Below the pieces are notes generated by a model. That model had not been told where the DNA came from. It did not search any database and was given only the letters and a program-made list of their open reading frames with translations. Position numbers and translations under genes: made by a program. A stretch of 64,000 nt of DNA from positions 54,857,006 through 54,921,005 of the forward strand of contig BRKX01000014.1 of NCBI GenBank assembly GCA_026008535.1. Direction: 5' to 3'. This document shows positions 37,255-50,228 of the stretch, piece by piece; position 1 is the first letter of the stretch, and each line of letters opens with the position of its first letter. This stretch comes from Perilla frutescens. Taxonomy: Eukaryota; Streptophyta; Magnoliopsida; Lamiales; Lamiaceae.

Positions 37255-39778
37255 TCAAAAAATCAAATTTTTGAGCCCGCCCAAAGGGGTAGCCTTTTGG
37301 CCGGTGGCCAGATTTGGCCCCGTTTTCTGGCAGCCGTCAGTAAAACGGCTATAACTCTCTCCAGAAGTAAGCTTTACCCGTGATTCTTGTTGCGTTGGAT
37401 TCCTAACTAAAATATCTACCCTACCAAAAGTCGAACCGGTAGAAACCCTATTTGAGTTAGCCTGTAGGTGATTATCAAGTTGATTTCCAAAACCGTCACC
37501 TCTTTTGTAGGGATCGGGATGAAGATCGGGTTTTTTCTTGAGTCTAGCATTTTTGAACACTTGAGTCCATTATGAATCAATCCATATGATCATATATGCC
37601 TAATCTGTCCACTTTTCAAAAAATCAAATTTTTGAGCCCGCCCAAAGGGGTACCTCTTTGGCCGGTGGCCAGATTTGGCCCCATTTTCTGGCAGCCGTCA
37701 GTAAAACGGCTATAACTCTCTCCAGAAGTAACCTTTACCCGTGATTCTTGTTGCGTTGGATTCCTAACTCAAATATCTACCCTACTAAAAGTCGAACCGG
37801 AAGAAACCCTATTTGAGTCGGCCTCTAGATGATTATCAAGTTGATTTCCAAAACCGTAACCTCTTTTCTAGGGATCGGGGTGAACGTCAGATTTTTCCTT
37901 GAGTCTAGCATTTTTGAACACTAGAGTCCATTATGAATCAATCCATATGATCATATATGCCTAATCCATCCACTTTTCAAAAAATCAAATTTTTGAGCCC
38001 GCCCAAAGGGGTAGCCTTTTGGCCGGTGGCCAGATTTGGCCCCGTTTTCTGGCAGCCGTCAGTAAAACGGCTGTAACTATCTCCAGAAGTAAGCTTTACC
38101 CGTGATTCTTGTTGCGTTGGATTCCTAACTATAATATCTACCCTGCCAAAAGTCGAACCGGAAGAAACCCTATTTGAGTCGGCCTCTAGGTGATTATCAA
38201 GTTGATTTCCAAAACTGTCACCTCTTTTGTAGGGATCGGGGTGAACGTCGGTTTTTCCTTGAGTCTAGCATTTTTGAACAATAGAGTCCATTATGAATCA
38301 ATCCATATGATCATATATGCCTAATCCGTCCACTTTTCAAAAAATCAAATTTTTGAGCCCGCCCAAAGGGGTACCCCTTTGGCCGGTGGCCAGATTTGGC
38401 CCCGTTTTCTGGCAGCCGTCAGTAAAACGGCTATAACTCTCTCCAGAAGTAAGATTTACCCGTGATTCTTGTTGCGTTGGATTACTAACTTAAATATCTA
38501 CCCTACCAAAAGTCGAACCGGTAGAAACCCTATTTGAGTCGGCCTCTAGGTGATTATCAAGTTGATTTCCAAAACCATCACCTCTTTTGTAAGGATCGGG
38601 GTGAACGTCGGGTTTTTCATTGAGTCTAGCATTTTTGAACAATAGAGTCCATTATGAATCAATCCATATGATCATATATGCCTAATCCGTCCACTTTTCA
38701 AAAAATCAAATTTTTGAGCCCGCCCAAAGGGGTACCCCTTTGGCCGGTGGCGAGATTTGGCCCCGTTTTCTGGCAGCCGTCAGTAAAACGGCTATAACTC
38801 TCTCCAGAAGTAAGCTTTACCCGTGATTCTTGTTGCGTTGGATTCCTAACTAAAATATCTACCCTACCAAAAGTCAAACCGGAAGAAACCCTATTTGAGT
38901 CGGCCTCTAGGTGATTATCAAGTTGATTTCCAAAACTGTCACCTCTTTTGTAGGGATCGGGGTGAACGTCGGGTTTTCCTTGAGTCTAGCATTTTTGAAC
39001 AATAGAGTCCATTATGAATCAATCCATATGATCATATATGCCTAATCCGTCCACTTTTCAAAAAATCAAATTTTTGAGCCCGCCCATAGGGGTACCCCTT
39101 TGGCCGGTGGCCAGATTTGGCCCCGTTTTCTGTCAGCCGTCAGTAAAACGGCTATAACTCTCTCCAGAAGTAAGCTTTACCCGTGATTCTTATTGCGTTG
39201 GATTCCTAACTAAAATATCTACCCTACCAAAAGTCGAACCGGTAGAAACCCTATTTGAGTTGGCCTCTAGGTGATTATCAAGTTGATTTCCAAAACCATC
39301 ACCTCTTTTGTAAGGATCGGGGTGAACGTCGGGTTTTTCTTGAGTCTAGCATTTTTGAACAATAGAGTCCATTATGAATCAATCCATATGATCATATATG
39401 CCTAATCCGTCCACTTTTCAAAAAATCAAATTTTTGAGCCCGCCCATAGGGGTACCCCTTTGGCCGGTGGCCAGATTTGGCCCCGTTTTCTGTCAGCCGT
39501 CAGTAAAACGGCTATAACTCTCTCCAGAAGTAAGCTTTACCCGTGATTCTTATTGCGTTGGATTCCTAACTAAAATATCTACCCTACCAAAAGTCGAACC
39601 GGAAGAAACCCTATTTGAGTCGGCCTCTAGGTGATTATCAAGTTGATTTCCAAAACAGTAACCTCTTTTCTAGGGATCGGGGTGAACGTCGGGTTTTTCC
39701 TTGAGTCTAGCATTTTTGAACACTAGAGTCCATTATGAATCAATCCATATGATCATATATGCCTAATCCATCCACTTT
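37255..39778. repeat. Seven-monomer HOR (C), copy 2, 2,524 bp
   Basis: Monomers start at 37255, 37616, 37977, 38337, 38698, 39058 and 39418, with all seven marks of copy 1. Private changes are GAGTTAGCC near 37454, CGTCAGATT near 37885 and CCCTGCC near 38141. The exact 2,524-bp spacing and few differences indicate a recent duplication. Confidence 0.93.
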
Positions 39779-42700
39779 TCAAAAAATCAAATTTTTGAGC
39801 CCGCCCAAAGGGGTAGCCTTTTGGCCGGTGGCCAGATTTGGCCCCGTTTTCTGGCAGCCGTCAGTAAAACGGCTATAACTCTCTCCAGAAGTAAGCTTTA
39901 CCCGTGATTCTTGTTGCGTTGGATTCCTAACTAAAATATCTACCCTACCAAAAGTCGAACCGGTAGAAACCCTATTTGAGTCAGCCTGTAGGTGATTATC
40001 AAGTTGATTTCCAAAACCGTCACCTCTTTTGTAGGGATCGGGATGAAGATCGGGTTTTTTCTTGAGTCTAGCATTTTTGAACACTTGAGTCCATTATGAA
40101 TCAATCCATATGATCATATATGCCTAATCTGTCCACTTTTCAAAAAATCAAATTTTTGAGCCCGCCCAAAGGGGTACCTCTTTGGCCGGTGGCCAGATTT
40201 GGCCCCATTTTCTGGCAGCCGTCAGTAAAACGGCTATAACTCTCTCCAGAAGTAACCTTTACCCGTGATTCTTGTTGCGTTGGATTCCTAACTCAAATAT
40301 CTACCCTACTAAAAGTCGAACCGGAAGAAACCCTATTTGAGTCGGCCTCTAGATGATTATCAAGTTGATTTCCAAAACCGTAACCTCTTTTCTAGGGATC
40401 GGGGTGAACGTCGGATTTTTCCTTGAGTCTAGCATTTTTGAACACTAGAGTCCATTATGAATCAATCCATATGATCATATATGCCTAATCCATCCACTTT
40501 TCAAAAAATCAAATTTTTGAGCCCGCCCAAAGGGGTAGCCTTTTGGCCGGTGGCCAGATTTGGCCCCGTTTTCTGGCAGCCGTCAGTAAAACGGCTGTAA
40601 CTATCTCCAGAAGTAAGCTTTACCCGTGATTCTTGTTGCGTTGGATTCCTAACTATAATATCTACCCTACCAAAAGTCGAACCGGAAGAAACCCTATTTG
40701 AGTCGGCCTCTAGGTGATTATCAAGTTGATTTCCAAAACTGTCACCTCTTTTGTAGGGATCGGGGTGAACGTCGGTTTTTCCTTGAGTCTAGCATTTTTG
40801 AACAATAGAGTCCATTATGAATCAATCCATATGATCATATATGCCTAATCCGTCCACTTTTCAAAAAATCAAATTTTTGAGCCCGCCCAAAGGGGTACCC
40901 CTTTGGCCGGTGGCCAGATTTGGCCCCGTTTTCTGGCAGCCGTCAGTAAAACGGCTATAACTCTCTCCAGAAGTAAGATTTACCCGTGATTCTTGTTGCG
41001 TTGGATTACTAACTTAAATATCTACCCTACCAAAAGTCGAACCGGTAGAAACCCTATTTGAGTCGGCCTCTAGGTGATTATCAAGTTGATTTCCAAAACC
41101 ATCACCTCTTTTGTAAGGATCGGGGTGAACGTCGGGTTTTTCATTGAGTCTAGCATTTTTGAACAATAGAGTCCATTATGAATCAATCCATATGATCATA
41201 TATGCCTAATCCGTCCACTTTTCAAAAAATCAAATTTTTGAGCCCGCCCAAAGGGGTACCCCTTTGGCCGGTGGCGAGATTTGGCCCCGTTTTCTGGCAG
41301 CCGTCAGTAAAACGGCTATAACTCTCTCCAGAAGTAAGCTTTACCCGTGATTCTTGTTGCGTTGGATTCCTAACTAAAATATCTACCCTACCAAAAGTCA
41401 AACCGGAAGAAACCCTATTTGAGTCGGCCTCTAGGTGATTATCAAGTTGATTTCCAAAACTGTCACCTCTTTTGTAGGGATCGGGGTGAACGTCGGGTTT
41501 TCCTTGAGTCTAGCATTTTTGAACAATAGAGTCCATTATGAATCAATCCATATGATCATATATGCCTAATCCGTCCACTTTTCAAAAAATCAAATTTTTG
41601 AGCCCGCCCATAGGGGTACCCCTTTGGCCGGTGGCCAGATTTGGCCCCGTTTTCTGTCAGCCGTCAGTAAAACGGCTATAACTCTCTCCAGAAGTAAGCT
41701 TTACCCGTGATTCTTATTGCGTTGGATTCCTAACTAAAATATCTACCCTACCAAAAGTCGAACCGGTAGAAACCCTATTTGAGTTGGCCTCTAGGTGATT
41801 ATCAAGTTGATTTCCAAAACCATCACCTCTTTTGTAAGGATCGGGGTGAACGTCGGGTTTTTCATTGAGTCTAGCATTTTTGAACAATAGAGTCCATTAT
41901 GAATCAATCCATATGATCATATATGCCTAATCCGTCCACTTTTCAAAAAATGAAATTTTTGAGCCCGCCCAAAGGGGTACCCCTTTGGCCGGTGTCCAGA
42001 TTTGGCCCCGTTTTCTGGCAGCCGTCAGTAAAACGGCTATAACTCTCTCCAGAAGTAAGCTTTACCCGTGATTCTTGTTGCGTTGGATTCCTAACTCAAA
42101 TATCTACCCTACCAGAAGTCAAACCGGTAGAAACCCTATTTAAGTCGGCCTCTAGGTGATTATCAAGTTGATTTCCAAAACCGTCACCTCTTTTGTAGGG
42201 ATCGGGGTAATCGTCGGGTTTTTCATTGAGTCTAGCATTTTTGAACATTAGAGTCCATTATGAATCAATCCATATGATCATATATGCCTAATCCGTCCAC
42301 TTTTCAAAAAATCAAATTTTTGAGCACGCCCAAAGGGGTACCCCTTTGGCCGGTGTCAAGATTTGGCCCCGTTTTCTGGCAGCCGTCAGTAAAACGGCTA
42401 TAACTCTCTCCAGAAGTAAGCTTTACCCGTGATTCTTGTTGCGTTGGATTCCTAACTAAAATATCTACCCTACCAAAAGTCGAACCGGTAGAAACCCTAT
42501 TTGAGTCGGCTTATAGGTGATTATCAAGTTGATTTCCAAAACCGTCACCTCTTTTGTAGGGATCGGGATGAAGGTCGGGTTTTTCCTTGAGTCTAGCATT
42601 TTTGAACACTAGAGTCCATTATGAATCAATCCATATGATCATATATGCCTAATCCGTCCACTTTTCAAAAAATCAAATTTTTGAGCCCGCCCAAAGGGGT

Positions 42701-44829
42701 AGCCTTTTGGCCGGTGGCCAGATTTGGGCCCGTTTTATGGCAGCCGTCAGTAAAACGGCTGTAACTCTCTCCAGAAGTAAGCTTTACCCGTGATTCTTGT
42801 TGCGTTGGATTCCTAACTATAATATCTACCCTACCAAAAGTCGAACCGGAAGAAACCCTATTTGAGTCGGCCTCTAGGTGATTATCAAGTTGATTTCCAA
42901 AACTGTCACCTCTTTTGTAGGGATCGGGGTGAACGTCGGTTTTTCCTTGAGTCTAGCATTTTTGAACCATAGAGTCCATTATGAATCAATCCATATGATC
43001 ATATATGCCTAATCCGTCCACTTTTCAAAAAATCAAATTTTTGAGCCCGCCCAAAGGGGTACCCCTTTGGCCGGTGGCCAGATTTGGCCCCGTTTTCTGG
43101 CAGCCGTCAGTAAAACGGCTATAACTCTCTCCAGAAGTAAGATTTACCCGTGATTCTTGTTGCGTTGGATTCCTAACTTAAATATCTACCCTACCAAAAG
43201 TCGAACCGGTAGAAACCCTATTTGAGTCGGCCTCTAGGTGATTATCAAGTTGATTTCCAAAACCATCACCTCTTTTGTAAGGATCGGGGTGAACGTCGGG
43301 TTTTTCATTGAGTCTAGCATTTTTGAACAATAGAGTCCATTATGAATCAATCCATATGATCATATATGCCTAATCCGTCCACTTTTCAAAAAATGAAATT
43401 TTTGAGCCCGCCCAAAGGGGTACCCCTTTGGCCGGTGTCCAGATTTGGCCCCGTTTTCTGGCAGCCGTCAGTAAAACGGCTATAACTCTCTCCAGAAGTA
43501 AGCTTTACCCGTGATTCTTGTTGCGTTGGATTCCTAACTCAAATATCTACCCTACCAGAAGTCAAACCGGTAGAAACCCTATTTAAGTCGGCCTCTAGGT
43601 GATTATCAAGTTGATTTCCAAAACCGTCACCTCTTTTGTAGGGATCGTGGTAATCGTCGGGTTTTTCATTGAGTCTAGCATTTTTGAACATTAGAGTCCA
43701 TTATGAATCAATCCATATGATCATATATGCCTAATCCGTCCACTTTTCAAAATATCAAATTTTTGAGCACGCCCAAAGGGGTACCCCTTTGGCCGGTGTC
43801 CAGATTTGGCCCCGTTTTCTGGCAGCCGTCAGTAAAACGGCTATAACTCTCTCCAGAAGTAAGCTTTACCCGTGATTCTTGTTGCGTTGGATTCCTAACT
43901 AAAATATCTACCCTACCAAAAGTCGAACCGGTAGAAACCCTATTTGAGTCGGCCTCTAGGTGATTATCAAGTTGATTTCCAAAACCGTCACCTCTTTTGT
44001 AGGGATCGGGATGAAGATCGGGTTTTTCCTTGAGTCTAGCATTTTTGAACACTTGAGTCCATTATGAATCAATCCATATGATCATATATGTCTAATCCGT
44101 CCACTTTTCAAAAAATCAAATTTTTGAGCCCGCCCAAAGGGGTACCTCTTTGGCCGGTGGCCAGATTTGGCCCCGTTTTCTGGCAGCCGTCAGTAAAACG
44201 GCTATAACTCTCTCCAGAAGTAAGCTTTACCCGTGATTCTTGTTGCGTTGGATTCCTAACTAAAATATCTACCCTACCAAAAGTCGAACCGGTACAAACC
44301 CTATTTGAGTCGGCCTCTAGGTGATTATCAATTTGATTTCCAAAACCGTCACCTCTTTTGTAGGGATCGGGATGAAGGTCGGGTTTTTCCTTGAGTCTAG
44401 CATTTTTGAACACTTGAGTCCATTATGAATCAATCCATATGATCATATATGCCTAATCCGTCCACTTTTCAAAAAATCAAATTTTTGAGCCCGCCCAAAG
44501 GGGTACCTCTTTGGCCGGTGGCCAGATTTGGCCCCATTTTCTGGCAGCCGTCAGTAAAACGGCTATAACTCTTTCCAGAAGTAACCTTTACCCGTGATTC
44601 TTGTTGCGTTGGATTCCTAACTAAAATATCTACCCTACCAAAAGTCGAACCGGAAGAAACCCTATTTGAGTCGGCCTCTAGGTGATTATCAAGTTGATTT
44701 CCAAAACAGTAACCTCTTTTCTAGGGATCGGGGTGAACGTCGGGTTTTTCCTTGAGTCTAGCATTTTTGAACACTAGAGTCCATTATGAATCAATCCATA
44801 TGATCATATATGCCTAATCCATCCACTTT
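39779..44829. repeat. 14-monomer HOR (D), copy 1, 5,051 bp
   Basis: Monomers start at 39779, 40140, 40501, 40861, 41222, 41582, 41943, 42304, 42665, 43025, 43386, 43747, 44108 and 44469. The first six are C1-C6 of the seven-monomer HOR. C7 is replaced by a TGAAATTTTT / CAGAAGTCAAACC / GGTAATCGTC monomer. Seven further monomers follow: GGCTTATAGG with GAAGGTCGG at 42304; TTTGGGCCCG and TTTTATGGC at 42665; a C4 relative at 43025; a second GGTAATCG monomer at 43386; CAAAATATC at 43747; CCGGTACAAACC with AATTTGATT at 44108; CTCTTTCC at 44469. Confidence 0.93.
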
Positions 44830-47800
44830 TCAAAAAATCAAATTTTTGAGCCCGCCCAAAGGGGTAGCCTTTTGGCCGGTGGCCAGATTTGGCCCCGTTT
44901 TCTGGCAGCCGTCAGTAAAACGGCTATAACTCTCTCCAGAAGTAAGCTTTACCCGTGATTCTTGTTGCGTTGGATTCCTAACTAAAATATCTACCCTACC
45001 AAAAGTCGAACCGGTAGAAACCCTATTTGAGTCAGCCTGTAGGTGATTATCAAGTTGATTTCCAAAACCGTCACCTCTTTTGTAGGGATCGGGATGAAGA
45101 TCGGGTTTTTTCTTGAGTCTAGCATTTTTGAACACTTGAGTCCATTATGAATCAATCCATATGATCATATATGCCTAATCTGTCCACTTTTCAAAAAATC
45201 AAATTTTTGAGCCCGCCCAAAGGGGTACCTCTTTGGCCGGTGGCCAGATTTGGCCCCATTTTCTGGCAGCCGTCAGTAAAACGGCTATAACTCTCTCCAG
45301 AAGTAACCTTTACCCGTGATTCTTGTTGCGTTGGATTCCTAACTCAAATATCTACCCTACTAAAAGTCGAACCGGAAGAAACCCTATTTGAGTCGGCCTC
45401 TAGATGATTATCAAGTTGATTTCCAAAACCGTAACCTCTTTTCTAGGGATCGGGGTGAACGTCGGATTTTTCCTTGAGTCTAGCATTTTTGAACACTAGA
45501 GTCCATTATGAATCAATCCATATGATCATATATGCCTAATCCATCCACTTTTCAAAAAATCAAATTTTTGAGCCCGCCCAAAGGGGTAGCCTTTTGGCCG
45601 GTGGCCAGATTTGGCCCCGTTTTCTGGCAGCCGTCAGTAAAACGGCTGTAACTATCTCCAGAAGTAAGCTTTACCCGTGATTCTTGTTGCGTTGGATTCC
45701 TAACTATAATATCTACCCTACCAAAAGTCGAACCGGAAGAAACCCTATTTGAGTCGGCCTCTAGGTGATTATCAAGTTGATTTCCAAAACTGTCACCTCT
45801 TTTGTAGGGATCGGGGTGAACGTCGGTTTTTCCTTGAGTCTAGCATTTTTGAACAATAGAGTCCATTATGAATCAATCCATATGATCATATATGCCTAAT
45901 CCGTCCACTTTTCAAAAAATCAAATTTTTGAGCCCGCCCAAAGGGGTACCCCTTTGGCCGGTGGCCAGATTTGGCCCCGTTTTCTGGCAGCCGTCAGTAA
46001 AACAGCTATAACTCTCTCCAGAAGTAAGATTTACCCGTGATTCTTGTTGCGTTGGATTACTAACTTAAATATCTACCCTACCAAAAGTCGAACCGGTAGA
46101 AACCCTATTTGAGTCGGCCTCTAGGTGATTATCAAGTTGATTTCCAAAACCATCACCTCTTTTGTAAGGATCGGGGTGAACGTCGGGTTTTTCATTGAGT
46201 CTAGCATTTTTGAACAATAGAGTCCATTATGAATCAATCCATATGATCATATATGCCTAATCCGTCCACTTTTCAAAAAATCAAATTTTTGAGCCCGCCC
46301 AAAGGGGTACCCCTTTGGCCGGTGGCGAGATTTGGCCCCGTTTTCTGGCAGCCGTCAGTAAAACGGCTATAACTCTCTCCAGAAGTAAGCTTTACCCGTG
46401 ATTCTTGTTGCGTTGGATTCCTAACTAAAATATCTACCCTACCAAAAGTCAAACCGGAAGAAACCCTATTTGAGTCGGCCTCTAGGTGATTATCAAGTTG
46501 ATTTCCAAAACTGTCACCTCTTTTGTAGGGATCGGGGTGAACGTCGGGTTTTCCTTGAGTCTAGCATTTTTGAACAATAGAGTCCATTATGAATCAATCC
46601 ATATGATCATATATGCCTAATCCGTCCACTTTTCAAAAAATCAAATTTTTGAGCCCGCCCATAGGGGTACCCCTTTGGCCGGTGGCCAGATTTGGCCCCG
46701 TTTTCTGTCAGCCGTCAGTAAAACGGCTATAACTCTCTTCAGAAGTAAGCTTTACCCGTGATTCTTATTGCGTTGGATTCCTAACTAAAATATCTACCCT
46801 ACCAAAAGTCGAACCGGTAGAAACCCTATTTGAGTTGGCCTCTAGGTGATTATCAAGTTGATTTCCAAAACCATCACCTCTTTTGTAAGGATCGGGGTGA
46901 ACGTCGGGTTTTTCATTGAGTCTAGCATTTTTGAACAATAGAGTCCATTATGAATCAATCCATATGATCATATATGCCTAATCCGTCCACTTTTCAAAAA
47001 ATGAAATTTTTGAGCCCGCCCAAAGGGGTACCCCTTTGGCCGGTGTCCAGATTTGGCCCCGTTTTCTGGCAGCCGTCAGTAAAACGGCTATAACTCTCTC
47101 CAGAAGTAAGCTTTACCCGTGATTCTTGTTGCGTTGGATTCCTAACTCAAATATCTACCCTACCAGAAGTCAAACCGGTAGAAACCCTATTTAAGTCGGC
47201 CTCTAGGTGATTATCAAGTTGATTTCCAAAACCGTCACCTCTTTTGTAGGGATCGGGGTAATCGTCGGGTTTTTCATTGAGTCTAGCATTTTTGAACATT
47301 AGAGTCCATTATGAATCAATCCATATGATCATATATGCCTAATCCGTCCACTTTTCAAAAAATCAAATTTTTGAGCACGCCCAATTGGCCGGTGTCAAGA
47401 TTTGGCCCCGTTTTCTGGCAGCCGTCAGTAAAACGGCTATAACTCTCTCCAGAAGTAAGCTTTACCCGTGATTCTTGTTGCGTTGGATTCCTAACTAAAA
47501 TATCTACCCTACCAAAAGTCGAACCGGTAGAAACCCTATTTGAGTCGGCTTATAGGTGATTATCAAGTTGATTTCCAAAACCGTCACCTCTTTTGTAGGG
47601 ATCGGGATGAAGGTCGGGTTTTTCCTTGAGTCTAGCATTTTTGAACACTAGAGTCCATTATGAATCAATCCATATGATCATATATGCCTAATCCGTCCAC
47701 TTTTCAAAAAATCAAATTTTTGAGCCCGCCCAAAGGGGTAGCCTTTTGGCCGGTGGCCAGATTTGGGCCCGTTTTATGGCAGCCGTCAGTAAAACGGCTA

Positions 47801-49868
47801 TAACTCTCTCCAGAAGTAAGCTTTACCCGTGATTCTTGTTGCGTTGGATTCCTAACTATAATATCTACCCTACCAAAAGTCGAACCGGAAGAAACCCTAT
47901 TTGAGTCGGCCTCTAGGTGATTATCAAGTTGATTTCCAAAACTGTCACCTCTTTTGTAGGGATCGGGGTGAACGTCGGTTTTTCCTTGAGTCTAGCATTT
48001 TTGAACAATAGAGTCCATTATGAATCAATCCATATGATCATATATGCCTAATCCGTCCACTTTTCAAAAAATCAAATTTTTGAGCCCGCCCAAAGGGGTA
48101 CCCCTTTGGCCGGTGGCCAGATTTGGCCCCGTTTTCTGGCAGCCGTCAGTAAAACGGCTATAATTCTCTCCAGAAGTAAGATTTACCCGTGATTCTTGTT
48201 GCGTTGGATTCCTAACTTAAATATCTACCCTACCAAAAGTCGAACCGGTAGAAACCCTATTTGAGTCGGCCTCTAGGTGATTATCAAGTTGATTTCCAAA
48301 ACCATCACCTCTTTTGTAAGGATCGGGGTGAACGTCGGGTTTTTCATTGAGTCTAGCATTTTTGAACAATAGAGTCCATTATGAATCAATCCATATGATC
48401 ATATATGCCTAATCCGTCCACTTTTCAAAAAATGAAATTTTTGAGCCCGCCCAAAGGGGTACCCCTTTGGCCGGTGTCCAGATTTGGCCCCGTTTTCTGG
48501 CAGCCGTCAGTAAAACGGCTATAACTCTCTCCAGAAGTAAGCTTTACCCGTGATTCTTGTTGCGTTGGATTCCTAACTCAAATATCTACCCTACCAGAAG
48601 TCAAACCGGTAGAAACCCTATTTAAGTCGGCCTCTAGGTGATTATCAAGTTGATTTCCAAAACCGTCACCTCTTTTGTAGGGATCGGGGTAATCGTCGGG
48701 TTTTTCATTGAGTCTAGCATTTTTGAACATTAGAGTCCATTATGAATCAATCCATATGATCATATATGCCTAATCCGTCCACTTTTCAAAATATCAAATT
48801 TTTGAGCACGCCCAAAGGGGTACCCCTTTGGCCGGTGTCCAGATTTGGCCCCGTTTTCTGGCAGCCGTCAGTAAAACGGCTATAACTCTCTCCAGAAGTA
48901 AGCTTTACCCGTGATTCTTGTTGCGTTGGATTCCTAACTAAAATATCTACCCTACCAAAAGTCGAACCGGTAGAAACCCTATTTGAGTCGGCCTCTAGGT
49001 GATTATCAAGTTGATTTCCAAAACCGTCACCTCTTTTGTAGGGATCGGGATGAAGATCGGGTTTTTCCTTGAGTCTAGCATTTTTGAACACTTGAGTCCA
49101 TTATGAATCAATCCATATGATCATATATGTCTAATCCGTCCACTTTTCAAAAAATCAAATTTTTGAGCCCGCCCAAAGGGGTACCTCTTTGGCCGGTGGC
49201 CAGATTTGGCCCCGTTTTCTGGCAGCCGTCAGTAAAACGGCTATAACTCTCTCCAGAAGTAAGCTTTACCCGTGATTCTTGTTGCGTTGGATTCCTAACT
49301 AAAATATCTACCCTACCAAAAGTCGAACCGGTACAAACCCTATTTGAGTCGGCCTCTAGGTGATTATCAATTTGATTTCCAAAACCGTCACCTCTTTTGT
49401 AGGGATCGGGATGAAGGTCGGGTTTTTCCTTGAGTCTAGCATTTTTGAACACTTGAGTCCATTATGAATCAATCCATATGATCATATATGCCTAATCCGT
49501 CCACTTTTCAAAAAATCAAATTTTTGAGCCCGCCCAAATGGGTACCTCTTTGGCCGGTGGCCAGATTTGGCCCCATTTTCTGGCAGCCGTCAGTAAAACA
49601 GCTATAACTCTTTCCAGAAGTAACCTTTACCCGTGATTCTTGTTGCGTTGGATTCCTAACTCAAATATCTACCCTACTAAAAGTCGAACCGGAAGAAACC
49701 CTATTTGAGTCGGCCTCTAGGTGATTATCAAGTTGATTTCCAAAACCGTAACCTCTTTTCTAGGGATCGGGGTGAACGTCGGGTTTTTCCTTGAGTCCAG
49801 CATTTTTGAACACTAGAGTCCATTATGAATCAATCCATATGATCATATATGCCTAATCCATCCACTTT
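44830..49868. repeat. 14-monomer HOR (D), copy 2, 5,039 bp
   Basis: Monomers start at 44830, 45191, 45552, 45912, 46273, 46633, 46994, 47355, 47704, 48064, 48425, 48786, 49147 and 49508. All marks of copy 1 recur in order. The unit is 12 bp shorter because of the palindrome-centre deletion at 47384/47385. Private changes include AAAACAGCT near 46003 and CAAATGGGTACC near 49536. The last monomer differs most (ACTCAAAT, CTACTAAAAG, CCGTAACC), so the copies separate near 49640. Confidence 0.93.
47381..47388. repeat. Palindrome-centre deletion scar (12 bp lost)
   Basis: The homologous monomer at 42304 has the perfect 20-bp palindrome. Here only CCAATTGG remains. Exactly AGGGGTACCCCT, itself the symmetric centre, is missing, so the rest is still palindromic. 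This is the pattern expected when a hairpin is bypassed in replication or trimmed in repair. Confidence 0.9.
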
Positions 49869-50228
49869 TCAAAAAATCAAATTTTTGAGCCCGCCCAAAG
49901 GGGTAGCCTTTTGGCCGGTCGCCAGATTTGGCCCCGATTTCTGGCAGCCGTCAGTAAAACGGCTATAACTCTCTCCAGAAGTAAGCTTTACCCGTGATTC
50001 TTGTTGCGTTCGATTCCTAACTAAAATATCTACCCTACCAAAAGTCGAACCGGAAGAAACCCTATTTGAGTCGGCCTATAGGTGATTATCAAGTTGATTT
50101 CCAAAACTATCACCTCTTTTGTAGGGATCGGGGTGAACGTCGGTTTTTCCTTGAGTCTAGCATTTTTGAACAATAGAGTCCATTATGAATCAATCCATAT
50201 GATCATATATGCCCAATCCGTCCACTTT
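49869..50228. repeat. Linking monomer after the 14-mer HOR
   Basis: A 360-bp monomer with private changes GGTCGCCAG (about 49917), CCCCGATTTC (about 49931) and GCGTTCGATT (about 50006). Its right part (CCTATAGGTG, CGGTTTTTCC, CAATAGAG) resembles the end of the monomer at 50951. Confidence 0.85.
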
